NCBI GenBank assembly: GCA_019454045.1 | Contig: SKCR01036105.1 | Span: 124,001-188,000, forward strand | DNA: 64,000 nt | Direction of reading: 5' to 3' | Origin: Zanthoxylum bungeanum | Taxonomy: Eukaryota > Streptophyta > Magnoliopsida > Sapindales > Rutaceae | Shown here: positions 22,910-41,900 of the stretch, piece by piece | Numbering within the stretch: position 1 is the first letter of the stretch | Layout of the letters: every line of letters starts with the position of its first letter | Program-made: the position numbers and the translations under genes | The notes under the pieces: generated by a model | Seen by the model: the letters and a program-made list of their open reading frames with translations, nothing else | What the model was told of the DNA's origin: nothing | The model's database searches: none

Positions 22910-23542
22910 TGTTTGGGCCAAAATTGGCCCCAAGGGTAAAAACGACATTACACCGCAAAACCAACCACAAATCTGAGGCCCATCAAGCAGACTGGGCCCA
23001 CACACGGAATGTCACGCAATGGACCAACCCAGACCGCCTCAAGGGCCCAAGCCCGTTAACACAAAGGGAGCCAACGGACACCAGTTACTGGAATCAAGAG
23101 GAAATCAAAACTCAATAAAGATCGCCATGAAGTCGATAGATTCAAGTTTTAAGACACGATCGTCAGTTATCAAGCATGGAAAATCAGGAATAACTCACAT
23201 TGATGGCAACTCCAACGGGCAGAATAGAGAGCCTATAAGGAAGAAAAACGAAATAATAGAAATGGGCCTGAGATCTTCAAGACACGACCCATCACACAGA
23301 CATTGTTAGCATACCCCGCCCTCACGGCATTCAAACTGAAGTTAAGGTATTCCTGAAACATTGACTCTCTCATCTAGAACTATATTCCTTCCTTGACACT
23401 GACTTGAGCGTCGGAGTGCCTGCGGCTTCCACCACACCGGTGGGCAGTAAGCTCCTCATTCACTCTACTCGTTTTGCAGGTTCGCTCGTGCCCTGCTTTT
23501 GATAATCTCGATTGTGGACCACTACCGAAATCAGCCTCCACA
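22910..23542 (+). repeat. 3' LTR of the Tat-type element
   Basis: Same length as the 5' LTR (633 bp), from TGTTTGGGCC to CCTCCACA, followed by the target duplication GACTC. Confidence 0.95.
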
Positions 23543-23767
23543 GACTCCGGTTTATTTCGTCGTAAAAGTTTTTTTCGAAAAATATTTTCTTCATTTTATA
23601 ACGTTTAAAAAATTTACGAAAAATTTGTTAATATAAACTGTTTTCTGATCAATAGAAAAATTTAACCATTTTTTTTCTTGGAAACGGACTTACGGAATAT
23701 AAATTTGTTAGTCATTTTACGGATTTTTTTTTCTTTTCTCTAAACACTACATAGCTCACTTTCTAAC

Positions 23768-24149
23768 TAAGGATGGAAAAATTCAGAGTGGATCCGGGTC
23801 TAGATACGTTTTGGTATATCTGAGTCCTATTCGAATCCAGGAAAAATATTTGACCCGAATAAACATGGTCTGGATCGAGTAGAACCAAACAGGTTTAGTT
23901 TTTTATTTATTTTTATTTATATTCTTGTTTTTAAAATTTTTAATTTTACTTTTTATTTAGTTTTAATTCTTTTTTTTATTTTGTATTTTTAATTCTATTT
24001 TTTATTATTTTTTTTAAAAATATAAATTAATAAAAATTCTAGATCAAGGTCTTATAATTTTGAACCCGTAATTTGTTTTTACAAACCTAATGAATTTCTG
24101 GAATCGGGTTTTCTGGATCTATGCGAATTCAGGCTTTTTGCCATCCCTA
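23768..24149. mobile_element. hAT-like non-autonomous element, 382 bp
   Basis: Left end TAAGGATGG and right end CCATCCCTA form a 9-base inverted repeat with one mismatch. Inner inverted words also match (ATTCAGAG... against GAATTCAGG). Flanks share TTCTA at about the right place but the 8-bp duplication is decayed (5 of 8). It lies 140-520 bases outside the Tat element's right end. Confidence 0.55.
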
Positions 24150-25038
24150 CTTCTACACCATTAGAACATATTTTCCTAAAAAAATTAGATATGTCAAACA
24201 TTTGAAAACGTTTTCCGAAAAATGATTTTCATAAAAAAATATTTTACTTTAAAAAATCATTTTACGATGAAAGAAACCGATCTTTAAGTTTAACCCACAA
24301 TAATTCTTTATACATGAACAGTTTAATTAGAATTCAATAGCGATTTGATTGATTTGAGATTGACCGAGAAGGGTAATGTTGACATTTTGTATGATTGAGA
24401 AATAAATAAAAATTTAAAACTCTCAAAATTCTTCAAAAATCATTAAAAATTATTAATTGATGTTTAAAAAATGCTAAACTATCTAATAATTTTATTATCC
24501 TAATAATAATTAGTTTAAATCAATGCATATTTTCATTTTTTTCATCGTATTTAATGAAATAATTAATTAAAATTAAAATTAAAATAAAAAAAGATATTGA
24601 AAAAATAAAAACACCAAACAATCTAATAAATTTATAATCCTAATAATAATTAGTTTAAATGAAAGCATATTTTCATTTTTTTATTAAAAAAAAAAAAATC
24701 ATTTTTACATCTTTTATTTCGTCAAAGCCATTTACATATCAAGATCCCAAAATAATAATAAAGAAAAAACTTTAAACCATTTCAACTTTAGACCTAAAAT
24801 ATCAGTTAATGTATTAACTTAAAACGTTTTATGGAGAGTGACTACTAAAAAATCTGAATTGGTAAGTTATGCATCAGATGAGCCACAAATTATGATATCA
24901 TAAAATTTCATATATTGATAACAGTGCAGCAGAAATATTTTGCAAACTTGTTCCACAGGAAAAATCAAAAAAGCATCAAACTTGAGGAGGTTGCATAAGA
25001 TATAATATATAGTAAACAAAACTTGAGTGAGGAATGGG
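24150..25038. other. AT-rich intergenic sequence, includes UMPS 3' flank
   Basis: The UMP synthase stop is at 25039-25041; the next 150-200 bases downstream (to about 24870) are presumably 3' UTR. A TAATAATTAGTTTAAAT block occurs twice (about 24503 and 24642). No gene was seen. Confidence 0.5.
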
Positions 25039-31329
<6,291 letters not shown>

Positions 31330-31384
31330 TTTTTTCGTTTGTTACTTTTGAGAGTCGTTATAGAGTGGTGGAAGTGAAGTGAAG

Positions 31385-31392
31385 TAGGGTTT
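31385..31392 (-). promoter_or_regulatory. telo-box (AAACCCTA) upstream of UMP synthase
   Basis: Reading the minus strand, AAACCCTA lies about 56 bases before the chosen start codon. Telo-boxes are known near the start of plant growth and translation genes, often with other elements. A CTATAA-like stretch at about 31358-31364 is too close to the ATG to be a confident TATA box. The site is seen directly; a regulatory role is inference. Confidence 0.35.
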
Positions 31393-31689
31393 TGTACTTT
31401 TAATTTTATTATTATAGGGCCCACATTTTGTGCGTATTGAATATATATTTTAGATATTAACCTTGTAAATATTCTAGATTTTGTAAGTTTTATAGTTTAA
31501 ATGAGTTAATTGATTTACTTACACGTAATATTTATGTCTCATTCGTTTGTCACTCAATTTTCAAATAATATTTCTCGAACTCACTATGCAATAGGTAATA
31601 GTTAGAGTTTGCATCATAAAGTACAATAAATAATAAAAATTTCATGAAATAAAAAAACTTATAAAAATAATTAAATCTAAAAAAATCGG

Positions 31690-33360
31690 TTAGGTTTTGT
31701 GGGCGAATACTATTTAGATTCTTATTTTAATGAGAGATTATGTTTTTTATATTATAATATGTTTTTTTATTTTAATAATTTATTATTATAATACAGTTCC
31801 TATAAAATTATAATATGTATTTTTATTATAATAGGTTTTTTATTTAATACAAAATTAATTGTAAAGATAATTTAATTTTGTAATTTGATTAAAAAAATTA
31901 ATTATAGAGGTTAATTGTAAAGATTAAGTGTCACATTTGTTTTTTATTTTTATTTTAATGAGAGATTATAATATGTTTTCTTATTATAATAAGTTTCTTT
32001 ATGTTAATTTTGTAATTTAATAATAATACATTAAAATATTAATCAATTAATTAAATTAATAGCTTTATTAATTTAATAGTAGATTATGTTTTTATATTGT
32101 AATAGGTTTCTTATGTTAATAATTTATTATTTTAATTTAATAATTTAATAATAAAAAATAATTATAGAGATATTTTAATTTTATAATTTAATAATAAAAA
32201 ATTAATTGTAAAGATTAGGTTAATTGTAAATAATTTAATGGTATTTTTATTTTAAGAAGATAGTCTAATATGTTTTCTTATTATAATAGAATTCTTATAA
32301 AATTATAATTGGTAGTTTTATTGTAATATGATTTTTATTTAATATATTTCTTAATTTAATTTTATAACTTTAATATGACGCCGCCATGTGGCGCGATGAT
32401 GAGACTTAAAAATGTTTAACTTTTATAAATATCTGGAATCTATTATGACAAGAAAATATTTTATGGTATCCTATTAAAATAAAAAAATATACTATTAAAT
32501 TATCTACAATTAAATTTTTTATTAAATTAAAAAAATAAAAAAAAATAAATTATTAATATATATAAGTTAAATATTTTTAAGTCTCGCCATCGTGCCACGT
32601 GACGACTCACTATTAAATTATAAAATTAAAATAATAAATTTATTAAATAAGAAATATATTACAATAATAGTATATTAAATTAAAAAATAAATTAAAATAA
32701 CTCTACAATTATTTTTTATTATTAAAAATTAAAGAAACTTGTTACAATATAAAAACATAATCCACTATTAAAGTAAGAAACACATTAATTTAATTAATTA
32801 ATTAATATATTAATGTATTATTATTAAATTATAAAATTAAAATAAAGAAATCTATTATAATAAGACAACATATCATAACTTCTCATTAAAAAAACATATG
32901 TGACACTTAATTTCTACAATTAACCTTTACAATTAATTTTTTTATTGTTAAATTATAAAATTAAAATATCTTTACAATTAATTTTGTATTACATAAAGAA
33001 CCTTATTATAAAAAGAAAATATATTATACTATTTGATTAATTTTTTTAATAATATCACAGATAATCCAGCAATATATATAAGCTAAACATTTTTAAGCTT
33101 TCTAATCGTGTCACAAGACACCTAATCTCTACAATTAATTTTTTTATTACCTATTATAATAAGAAGATATAATATAATCTTTTATTAAAATAAAAAAATA
33201 TATATGTGGCATCTAATCTCTATAATTAATGTTTTTATTATTAAATTATAAAATAAAAATAAAAAATTATTAAAATAAAAAACTTATTACAATATAAAAA
33301 TATAATCTCCTATTAAAATAAGAAACATAAATATAAGAAACATATGTGGAGATTACTTTT
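31690..33360. repeat. large AT-rich imperfect palindrome (foldback), about 1.65 kb
   Basis: The left arm (31690-32430) matches the reverse complement of the right arm (32560-33360) over many hundreds of bases with indels. Anchors: AAGTGTCACAT at 31926 against ATGTGACACTT at 32902; and GATGAGACTTAAAAATGTTT at about 32397 against its inverse at about 32568-32590. The loop lies near 32430-32560. No coding capacity. It could be a foldback transposon or two inverted copies of one AT-rich element. Confidence 0.7.
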
Positions 33361-33384
33361 ACACCTCAACAAATTAAAGGTAAA

Positions 33385-33750
33385 TTAAGGTAGCAGCGGA
33401 TATAGCTCAGGCTGGGTCAGGTTTTTTGAAAATAATAATAATTTTTTTTAAATAAAATAATAAATCTTTTAAAATCTTTGAATACTTAAAAAAAAAATAT
33501 GAATGCCAATATTTTTAATGTTTTTTGGATTGCATCTTAAAAAATTAATTATAAATATATATATTTAGAATTAAAAATTAATTTATATAAATACAAAATA
33601 TATTTTTATCTATAAAAACTGAGACGAGGATCGAATTTTTTTGCCTAAGCCCTGCCCGAGCTTTGAAATTAAAATTTTGCCTTGAGCCAAGTTAAAGCCA
33701 TCAGGATGGATAGAGCTCGGGCATGCCTTAAGTTTTTCTGTCATCCTTAA
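33385..33750. mobile_element. possible non-autonomous element with GGGCTCGGGC-type ends
   Basis: GCTCAGGCTGGGTCAGG on the left and GAGCTCGGGCATGCC on the right flank an AT core, and the right end reads TGTCATCCTTA. The ends pair only roughly and no target duplication was found. Confidence 0.3.
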
Positions 33751-34303
33751 CCTCATTTGGATGATATCAAATTATATTCACAATTATATATATATATTTT
33801 ATTTTCAACCTACCCTCACACTCTAAGCAGTTTGCATACCGATTGCTTAATTGCATATCATTATTTTAATGATTCGATAAGGTAAAAATTGTCACTTTAA
33901 ACTGACATCAAAACCGATCAATTTAGACAGATTAATTGGTCGATTTTGATTTTTAATTACTAAAAAATTATCCATTTTTAATTTTAATAATTTTTGTATT
34001 TTAATTGATGATATTGTCAGAAAAAAAAAAGAATGTTTTGTTTGAAATGATAAAGCAGAGTGAGAATATGCTTCAATTTAAATGAATTATTGTCAGATTA
34101 GTAATACCATTATGTTAACCTTTTAAGTTTTATACCTTATACTGATTTTGATGATAATAAACCATATATTAAAGGCATAATAGTAAATACGCATTTCAAA
34201 TAGCTCATGGAATATTAGCATAAAAAATGAGTTCAAGATTATAGAAATCCCGAGTGAAGCCCAGCAAAATTCAAGTTTGAAGAATATTATAGGTTATATT
34301 TAA

Positions 34304-34611
34304 GGCAAAAAATGCAAAACTTACCCTCTAACTTTCTCGTTTTTTCACTGTCCTCTAACTTTCAGTTTTGTCAATTCAGTCCTCTAACTTTCAATTTTTG
34401 TCAATTCAGTCCTCCGTTACAAATCCGTTACTACTACTGTTACTGCTGCCAAAACGACACCGTTTAACGGATGACTGAATTGACAAAAACTGAAAGTTAG
34501 AGGACTGAATTGACAAAACTGAAAGTTAGAGGACTGAAATGAAAAAACGTAAAAGTTAGATGACTGAAATGAAAAAATATGAAAGTTAGAGGGTCAGTTT
34601 TGCATTTTTGC
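34304..34611. mobile_element. 308-bp foldback MITE, copy 1
   Basis: Nearly the whole element is an inverted repeat. GGCAAAAAATGCAAAACT at the left mirrors AGTTTTGCATTTTTGC at the right, with CCTCTAACTTTC/GAAAGTTAGAGG words repeated two or three times per arm. Flanks TATATTTAA and TTAATTTAA match at 7 of 9, fitting a Mutator-type 9-bp duplication. Confidence 0.75.
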
Positions 34612-35141
34612 TTAATTTAATTTAGGCCATATTAAATTAATTTTCTTTTTCTTATTTTTTTAAATAGTAAAAGAAAAAGAAAATATGCTACAACTGTTAA
34701 GAAAATTAATAAATATAATTTTAATGATAACAAAAAAAAATTATATTTCAACAATTACATTTCAAAATGTAATTTTAGAGATTACATTTCAAAGATAAGT
34801 GATGTATTTTTTAATTTTTAATATTTGATTTGACAATGTAATTTATAAATATAATTTTGACAATGTAATTTATAAATATAATTTTAATGTAATTGAACAG
34901 TTACTAAATTAATAGTAATCTATAAATATTATATTACTACTAATAATAATATAAATTGAAAACAGATTCCAACAATTTAGACAAGTAATTAGTGAGCTAA
35001 GTTAACAACCCATTCATTTTTTTTTTAAAAAGAAAAATTCGTATTCATTCAAGAAATAATGATCTGATGAAGGTCGATCATGGACAAGCATTATCTTCAA
35101 CATTTCCGTGAGGCATTAGAGATTACTGTTCAATTAAATTA

Positions 35142-35450
35142 GGCAAAAATACAAAACTGACCCTCTAACTTTCACATTTTTCATTTCAGTCCTCTAACTT
35201 TCACGTTTTTTCATTTCAGTCCTCTAACTTTCAGTTTTGTCAATTCAGTCCTCTAACTTTCAATTTTTGTCAATTCAGTCCTCCGTTAAACGGCGTCGTT
35301 TTGGCAGCAGTAACGACAGCAGTAACGGATTTGTAACAGAGGACTGAATTGACAAAATTTGAAAGTTAGAGGACTGAATTGACAAAACTGAAAGTTAGAG
35401 GACTGAAATGAAAAAAACGTGAAAGTTAGAGGGTCAATTTTGCATTTTTT
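35142..35450. mobile_element. 309-bp foldback MITE, copy 2
   Basis: Same structure and words as the copy at 34304-34611 (CCTCTAACTTTCA repeated, centre AAACGGCGTCGTTTTGG), 0.5 kb further on in the same LTR fragment. I could not see a clean target duplication. Confidence 0.7.
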
Positions 35451-35720
35451 AATATATATCTTATAATGCTCGTTGGTTAAGATTATGCATGATAAGTACA
35501 TAAGAGTTAAAACATATTTTTACATGTGCATATCTTATAAAATTGCATGTTTTCATTAAAATTTAAAAGCATGTGTTTGAACTTGAATGATTTATCATTT
35601 CAAGCATTTAGACTATAAAGAAACATTTGATTTTAATGAAAATTTCCTTATATAATTTCAACACATTTGGAACTAAGTGTGTACAATTTTTGGGTTTGAA
35701 ATGGGGACTAAAATGTAAGT

Positions 35721-36144
35721 TTTTATAACTTTGGGGAAGTTTGGTTGATTTAAGGCGGTCTACACAATCGATCGAACCTTGGAAGTAGTTGAGAAACTTG
35801 AAATTCCCTAAATGTATAGCCTAAATAACCAACATATGGGTGTGAATTGTGAATTAAAAATTCTAAGAGTAAATAACCTTAAATTATACAATTCAATTCT
35901 AAACACTCTAAATTATCAATTCATCTTCAATCTTCGAACTCCATCCACAATCAATATAATATCCAAAGTTGATATTTAAACTCATCCAATTCATGCTCAA
36001 ATATCATTCAACTTTTCAAATACCCAATATCTTAACAAATTAATATAATCAAAAGCAAGGTAAAGAGATAAGGTTAGAGAGATTATACACGCAAAGATTT
36101 TATAACACCCTAGTCATTTTGGTGTAAATTCCGATGATCACTTT
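35721..36144. other. AT-rich spacer ending in a short LTR start
   Basis: 36101-36144 starts TATAACACCC, a decayed TGTAACACCC-type LTR start. It is cut by the element that begins at 36145; the interrupted LTR appears to resume at 45567. The rest of the stretch shows nothing recognisable. Confidence 0.4.
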
Positions 36145-38906
36145 TGTAACATCCCCTCTCGGAGATATTATCGACAGGGAATAGGCTGACTTATCTCCCC
36201 GAGCCTCTGACTTTCTAACTGTGATCATCACTACTAATCCCATATCAAATACAAACTCATGCATATGGATCATAGCATAACTCAACAACATAGAATGCAT
36301 TTTAATTCTCATGACTGTGCATTCAATAATACTTCTCGTTACAACTTTGCTCATGGACACTCTTAGCACATTACAATGAATTATACAATACTACTGTCTA
36401 ACATGCAACTTTACTTTGACACTAACTGTGTTGAACTTCTGAACTCGATCTGGTGAACTCAACACCCTAGTGACCGCCATCAGTATCCATCATCTCGAGC
36501 CGTCCTCCGGGTAAACCTACAAAACAGAAACACTAGGAGTGAGGGTTAGATCGTTTGAACGACTTAGTGAATTTACAATTTAAAACGAAAACTGAAATAT
36601 TTTATGAAAAATTCATTGTTCTGAAAATGAAATTATATCAAGAAAATTGATCTTTTCTGAAAACTCTTCCTTATCTGAAAACAATTCTCTTTCTGTGAAA
36701 CTTTTCTGGAAATCCTTTCTATCTGTAAAACTCCAAGATCTTCTCTAAAACTGAACTCTTTCTATAACTCTTTTCATAAAACTGTTCTACTGAAAGTCTT
36801 TCATAAAACTGTTCTTTCTGAAACTCTTTTCTAAAATTAATATTTTTGAAAACCATATTTTTGAGAATCTGTAGAAAACATGACGCATGGGGGCGTTACG
36901 TATCGCCGTCCCCCCATACGCCTAAACTAGTGTCTTGGGGCGTTACGTATCGTCTTCCCCCAAGCCATTGAACTAGAGCCAGAAGTGCTAATCCATGCCA
37001 TCATCCTGACCCCGAATCTAGGGTCTATGGGCATTATGTATCGTCGTCCCCATAGCCCTGAAACTAGGATCTAAGGGCGTTACGTGTCGCCGTCCCATTA
37101 GTCCTGATCTACATGTGAACATGTTATAGCTGTAAATTCCAATAACAGTCAATTCCATAAGTCGCATTTAGGTGAGTTTTTCCCACATGCCTCCAAAATC
37201 ACAAAAATCATACTTTTAAATCAAACTTTCTCAGACATTCTTATTCATAAAATAACCGGTAATAAACTTGGCTAATGCCATATGCGTTTAAAAGTAAGTC
37301 TCAATTCAAAAATAAATAAATAAATATCAATTTGAGAAGAAAAGTCCATTCACCGATTAATCTCTATTGCCCTTAACCCTGGATGCGACTGGGGAGATTC
37401 CTTCGGAAAAGCTAATCCATCTTGTATTCGATTATGGTTAGCATATTTAAACTAAGAAGCTAATCATGGTATAGATGTAGTGGATGCTCATGTATGTTGT
37501 GTATGTGTCGGGATAGCTAACGTGTTAACTGAGGATGTTTACTTAACATCCACAACTACGCTGACATGCATAAGTACTCGTCTAAGCTTATTGATTTGAT
37601 TAAATTATTATCACTGCATGACGTATTATGCTCGTGACATGATGTAGTGCGTAGATGTATGCTGATATGAAACCCTTAGGGTGCTCTCTAACATCCTATG
37701 ATGAAATTGAAATGTGATGAAACTAATCTTGCTGCTCATCGCAACTCCAGGTCTTACGCGTCGCGATACTCATACGATCAGACTGAAATAGAGAGTATTT
37801 CATGTTTCGCATCGCGACGCCAAGGGTTGAGCATTGCGACTCCCACATGATCAGACCCGAGGCAGAGAACACCTACTAGTTATGCATCGCGAAGCTAAGT
37901 GTTCCGCATCACGACTTCCACATGATCAGACCCGAGGTAGAGAGCATTCACATGTTCAGCGTCATGACGCTAGCCTATATGCGTCGCGATACTAGCCCGA
38001 TTTCAGGGCCAAATACCAACTCTCCATTGTCACTACCCAAAATAATCCCAACACCACCATTCAAACTTCAACATCCATTGATGCTATACCAACATTCCAT
38101 CATCAAGGCAACCCTCTAATCTCATAAATCATAATTTAGCTCAATATCTAGGATTTCATGAATTTGGGCATTTCTTAATAAAATCAATTTCCTAGTTCAA
38201 TATCCACTTTGATGCAATCACTAGTATGCCAACAACACTAACATAACATTATTTTATCAAAATTCCACAATCCAAGTTTTGGATCAAGATTTCCTTACCT
38301 CAACTCACTTGATTTCCTTCACCAATCAAGTCTTCTTAGCTTGCTATTCCTCTTTTTGCTTGTTGTGAGTTGATTTGCATTTGCCTCATTTTTTAAATTT
38401 GGTTGAGAACATGGTTCCCCTCTTTCTTTCTTCCTTTCCCATTCACGTTTTCTTCTTCTTTTCAAATTTTATGGATGAATGAATAGTGCCTCATATTTAT
38501 ACTAGGGTCTGATTTGTGTAATGATTAAATGGTAAAAAAAAATCTGAAATTTTGAGAATTCTCTATATTAGTCATCGGGTATTGTTCATCCGAATTCTTG
38601 AGCTATATTTTTTACCTTGTTCGGTCCTGAATTTAGGAAATCATTCAAAATGGAAGTTGTAGGTCTCAGTCTTAGATTTCCGAAGATATAAAATTCATAA
38701 AAATCGGAGGTCGTATGATAAAATTATGGCCCAATTACTAAGGACTGTACATAGTAGAACATAAAACACATTTCGTATCAGAACTGCAATTGATTTGTGA
38801 AATGTTCGAAAGGTAATCCCTTAGCATATACACACTTGAACATGATTTATATCATGGATTATACTACCTAAAATATAGTGGTCGTCAGAACTATCGGGGT
38901 GCTACA
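36145..38906 (-). repeat. 3' LTR of the LARD-like element
   Basis: 2762 bp. Contains four GGGGCGTTACGTATCG-type units (36885-37105), each able to pair with the CCCCC that follows, and a CG-rich GCGTCGCGA array at 37735-37995. Confidence 0.9.
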
Positions 38907-38922
38907 TTTCTTCCCCCTTAAA
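38907..38922 (-). promoter_or_regulatory. polypurine tract of the LARD-like element
   Basis: Minus strand AAGGGGGAAGAAA directly before TGTAGCACC of the 3' LTR. The preceding GATTCGAGGATGAA is the usual 3' context of plant chromoviruses, hinting at the parent lineage. Confidence 0.8.
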
Positions 38923-41900
38923 TATGATTCATCCTCGAATCCTATCTAAGGTTAAAATTCTGGGATTATGCTATTTCCTTAGCCACAAAATTTTAATTAA
39001 CTGTATTCTCATAACCAACTTTGCTTTATTAACTATATCACATTACTTTCTGACTGCCTTTCATACGCTGTCGTTATACCATAGAAAGATGTGATCACCA
39101 TGTTGGACCTTATATGCCATGACTTGGAAGTCGTAACCATGTATGTATTCTAATTGGTCTGTATGAATCCTTACTTTGGTGTAAACTAGTCTGCATTATT
39201 TGGATTCAATTAGATTTAATGACTAAGATCTCCGCCAAGTTGACCGTTACCACTTGGCTTGAAAGCATACGTTATCATTCGTCTTACCTTAACATCTGAT
39301 TCATACATAATACCTCTTGTCATGCTTGCACATACTGCTCCAAATTTCATGGACTATAGTGAATAACCCCTTGAATTCTTGATTAAATGATAATTCCCTG
39401 TCCTCATTCCATGAAACTTCTGTTGAATACATTATACAACTGTTATGCTACAGCTATTGTCATGCATCAAAGAAGCTTCATTACTGGAACTCTAATTATG
39501 CCAACAACTTATTTGACCTTATTAAATATATCTCCGGGTTCTTCTTAGCTGGTACTTTCGAGTCTCAAGGAACACTAGTGTTCTCTATAGTTAGGTTTTT
39601 TCATATTATGCTTCCATTTTGGGTGTAAATGTATAAAAGAATAATCTTACTAGGTATCTTCTTAGCGCCACATACTCAATCTTATTCTAGCATTCATTCT
39701 CATAACTTAACTATTTAACTATATATTTTATCCTCACTGAGCTTCAACTGCTTATCGGCTCCGTCCTTCAAGTTCTCATATCTATGCCTATGGGTGGGGC
39801 TTAGGACCTCATAGTTCTTGGTCAAATTCTTCATGTACTTCTAGCTTACTATTGTTGTTTACCTATGCCTCTTATATACAAGATATTAATTCTGAGTAGA
39901 TTTTCTGGCGGTTCTTCTTAATTTGGCTAAAGACTCAGGAACAAAGTACTTATATTAAGGTTATTTGTATGTATACTTGTGCTTAATTTGTATTCCTTAA
40001 TGTTCACATCGACACTATCGACTCGATCTGGTTAATGTTCATAATTTTTCCGTACCTTTAAATTCGTTGATAATATAAATCTGGTTAACTGTCATCCACA
40101 CAAACTTATTTCCTTGTCATGTTGCACTCTAGGATATCCCACTTTCAATTATTCCCATAGTCTTATTTAGTCAGGTGTTGTCCTGGTTCCAACAATATCT
40201 GTTTACTTAGTTTTCTTGGCCATTTTTATGTTATAGTCCAATAAATCTGTTTCAAGTTATGATAAGCCTGATTTATAACGGTTCGTTGTGAAGGGAAACA
40301 TATGGGTTGTACTCGTTATCTTCCTTCCAATCTATATTCAATAGAACTTCGATTTTATACTAGTGCCTAAGGTCTCGCTGCTATACATTCCACAATATAG
40401 TCTGTTGGTACCATTTTTCTTCAATTCCTATATGGAAAAGTCCGTTGTTATACGTCCTTAGTCATGTCTAATGCTGTTACTCATGTATTCATGTCATTGC
40501 TTGTCTAATGCTTCCTCTTTTCATCGTTTTATCTTGACAGTCGCTCCTTTAAATCTTTTTCTTAGAGTTATTTTTCTATTCTCTTCTGCTCTTATACTAT
40601 ATCTAAAGTTTATGTGTTTTATGTCTCGGTTTTCCTATCCGAAGGATATTATCTTTTAATGTCTCTTACCCTGCCTTATAGGATACTATACTACACCACA
40701 GACTCACTTGTTTCTGGGAATACCATTGGGATGAACATCGAGGTCTAACATTACTGCTGTTGTCTAATGAGGGTTGAGAGGGGTAGGGTTGGTCCTGAGT
40801 CTTTTCAGGTTTGGTGGTCTCATTAGCTATGCGTGCTGTAGTTGTACATGCTGCTCATTTATAAACCTAGGATTCCCTTATTTATATATCTGATATTGGG
40901 CTCCCACACAAAGGTACTATGGCCAGGAACTATTGAATTTCCTCCTTATACTTTACTTCTGATTTATTTCCGACTATTGGTCATACTATCATTTACTGAG
41001 AACCTCTTTAAGTTTCATGCTCTCTCAAACTCCTTCATACTCACTTTGTTATTCTTCATTTCGATCTTCCTCCTTCAACTTTACTCATGATATATTCACT
41101 TGTTTATCTTAATTTTCTTGGTTAGACTACCTTGTTGTCTCATAATTTATCCATCCCGTTAGATGTTCTTCTTTACCTGTGCCACTCCTTATTGGGCTCT
41201 AAGTTGAGAGATGAATGTATGTACTCTATAGAGATCTGAGAATACACATTACTTTTAATTGTTTAAACTCAGTGATGGTCTGGTTAGCTGTCTATATACT
41301 TACTAGAGTAGGGACTACTGGAAAGAAAAATTATCATTTGTTCTGTTAGATTGCATTGACTTCTCCATATCTTAGGGTTCCATAACTTTTATCAACTATT
41401 CTGAGGTCTTAATTTACGTTACTGTCCTTAAGCTATGTTATCTATGTTACTATATGTACTGAACTTCCTTGTTAACTTTGTATTCCTCTATATTGTTTAC
41501 TTTCATGACCTATCTATTGGCTCTATGATATACTATCGAGGCTAGTGGTTGTTTACCCTCATGGAGTTCTGCTTTTGCTGTAAGCTTTAACTACATCACC
41601 TGACTTATAATCTGTACCGATCCTTTTTGCTAACTCTTGAGTGTCTCCAATTTAATACGTCTATTTCTTACGTCCGTATGGGTTTCTACTACGTTTGGTC
41701 TATTTTGTGGACTTCTACTAGTACTGCATGCCTCGTGCTAACTTGCCTAGATTCTTGAATTATGTTGGGTTCTCTTCTTTCTAAATTCAGAAACTTCCTT
41801 GGACCTTTTCTGGGTGATCTATCTTTCAATGTTTTCTGTCTCTGTCTTAAGATATACCATCATTAGGCTTTCTTATGATTATCTTCATCTATACTAGTTA

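Larger units (their letters stand above)
16539..23542 (+). mobile_element. complete non-autonomous Ty3/gypsy (Tat-lineage-like) element, 7004 bp
   Basis: The 633-bp LTRs are at 16539-17171 and 22910-23542; target duplication GACTC at 16534-16538 and 23543-23547. A primer site follows the left LTR and a purine tract precedes the right one. Inside, in order: gag with frameshifts, an antisense ORF on the minus strand, and a 99-bp tandem array. No protease, reverse transcriptase, RNase H or integrase is present, so movement would need help from another element. By eye the LTRs differ at about 11-13 of 633 positions (about 2%), a recent insertion (roughly 0.7 My at a rate of 1.3e-8). It resembles Tat/Grande elements, which are known to carry antisense genes. 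Confidence 0.92.
34113..35720 (+). mobile_element. copia LTR fragment (same family as 56560-57262), plus orientation
   Basis: Starts TGTTAACCTTTT. The part at 35470-35590 has GATTATGCATGATAAG and TTATAAAATTGCATGTTTTC, the same words as the inverse of 56930-57040. Two foldback elements (34304-34611 and 35142-35450) interrupt it. The right boundary is uncertain and no internal region is attached. Confidence 0.55.
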
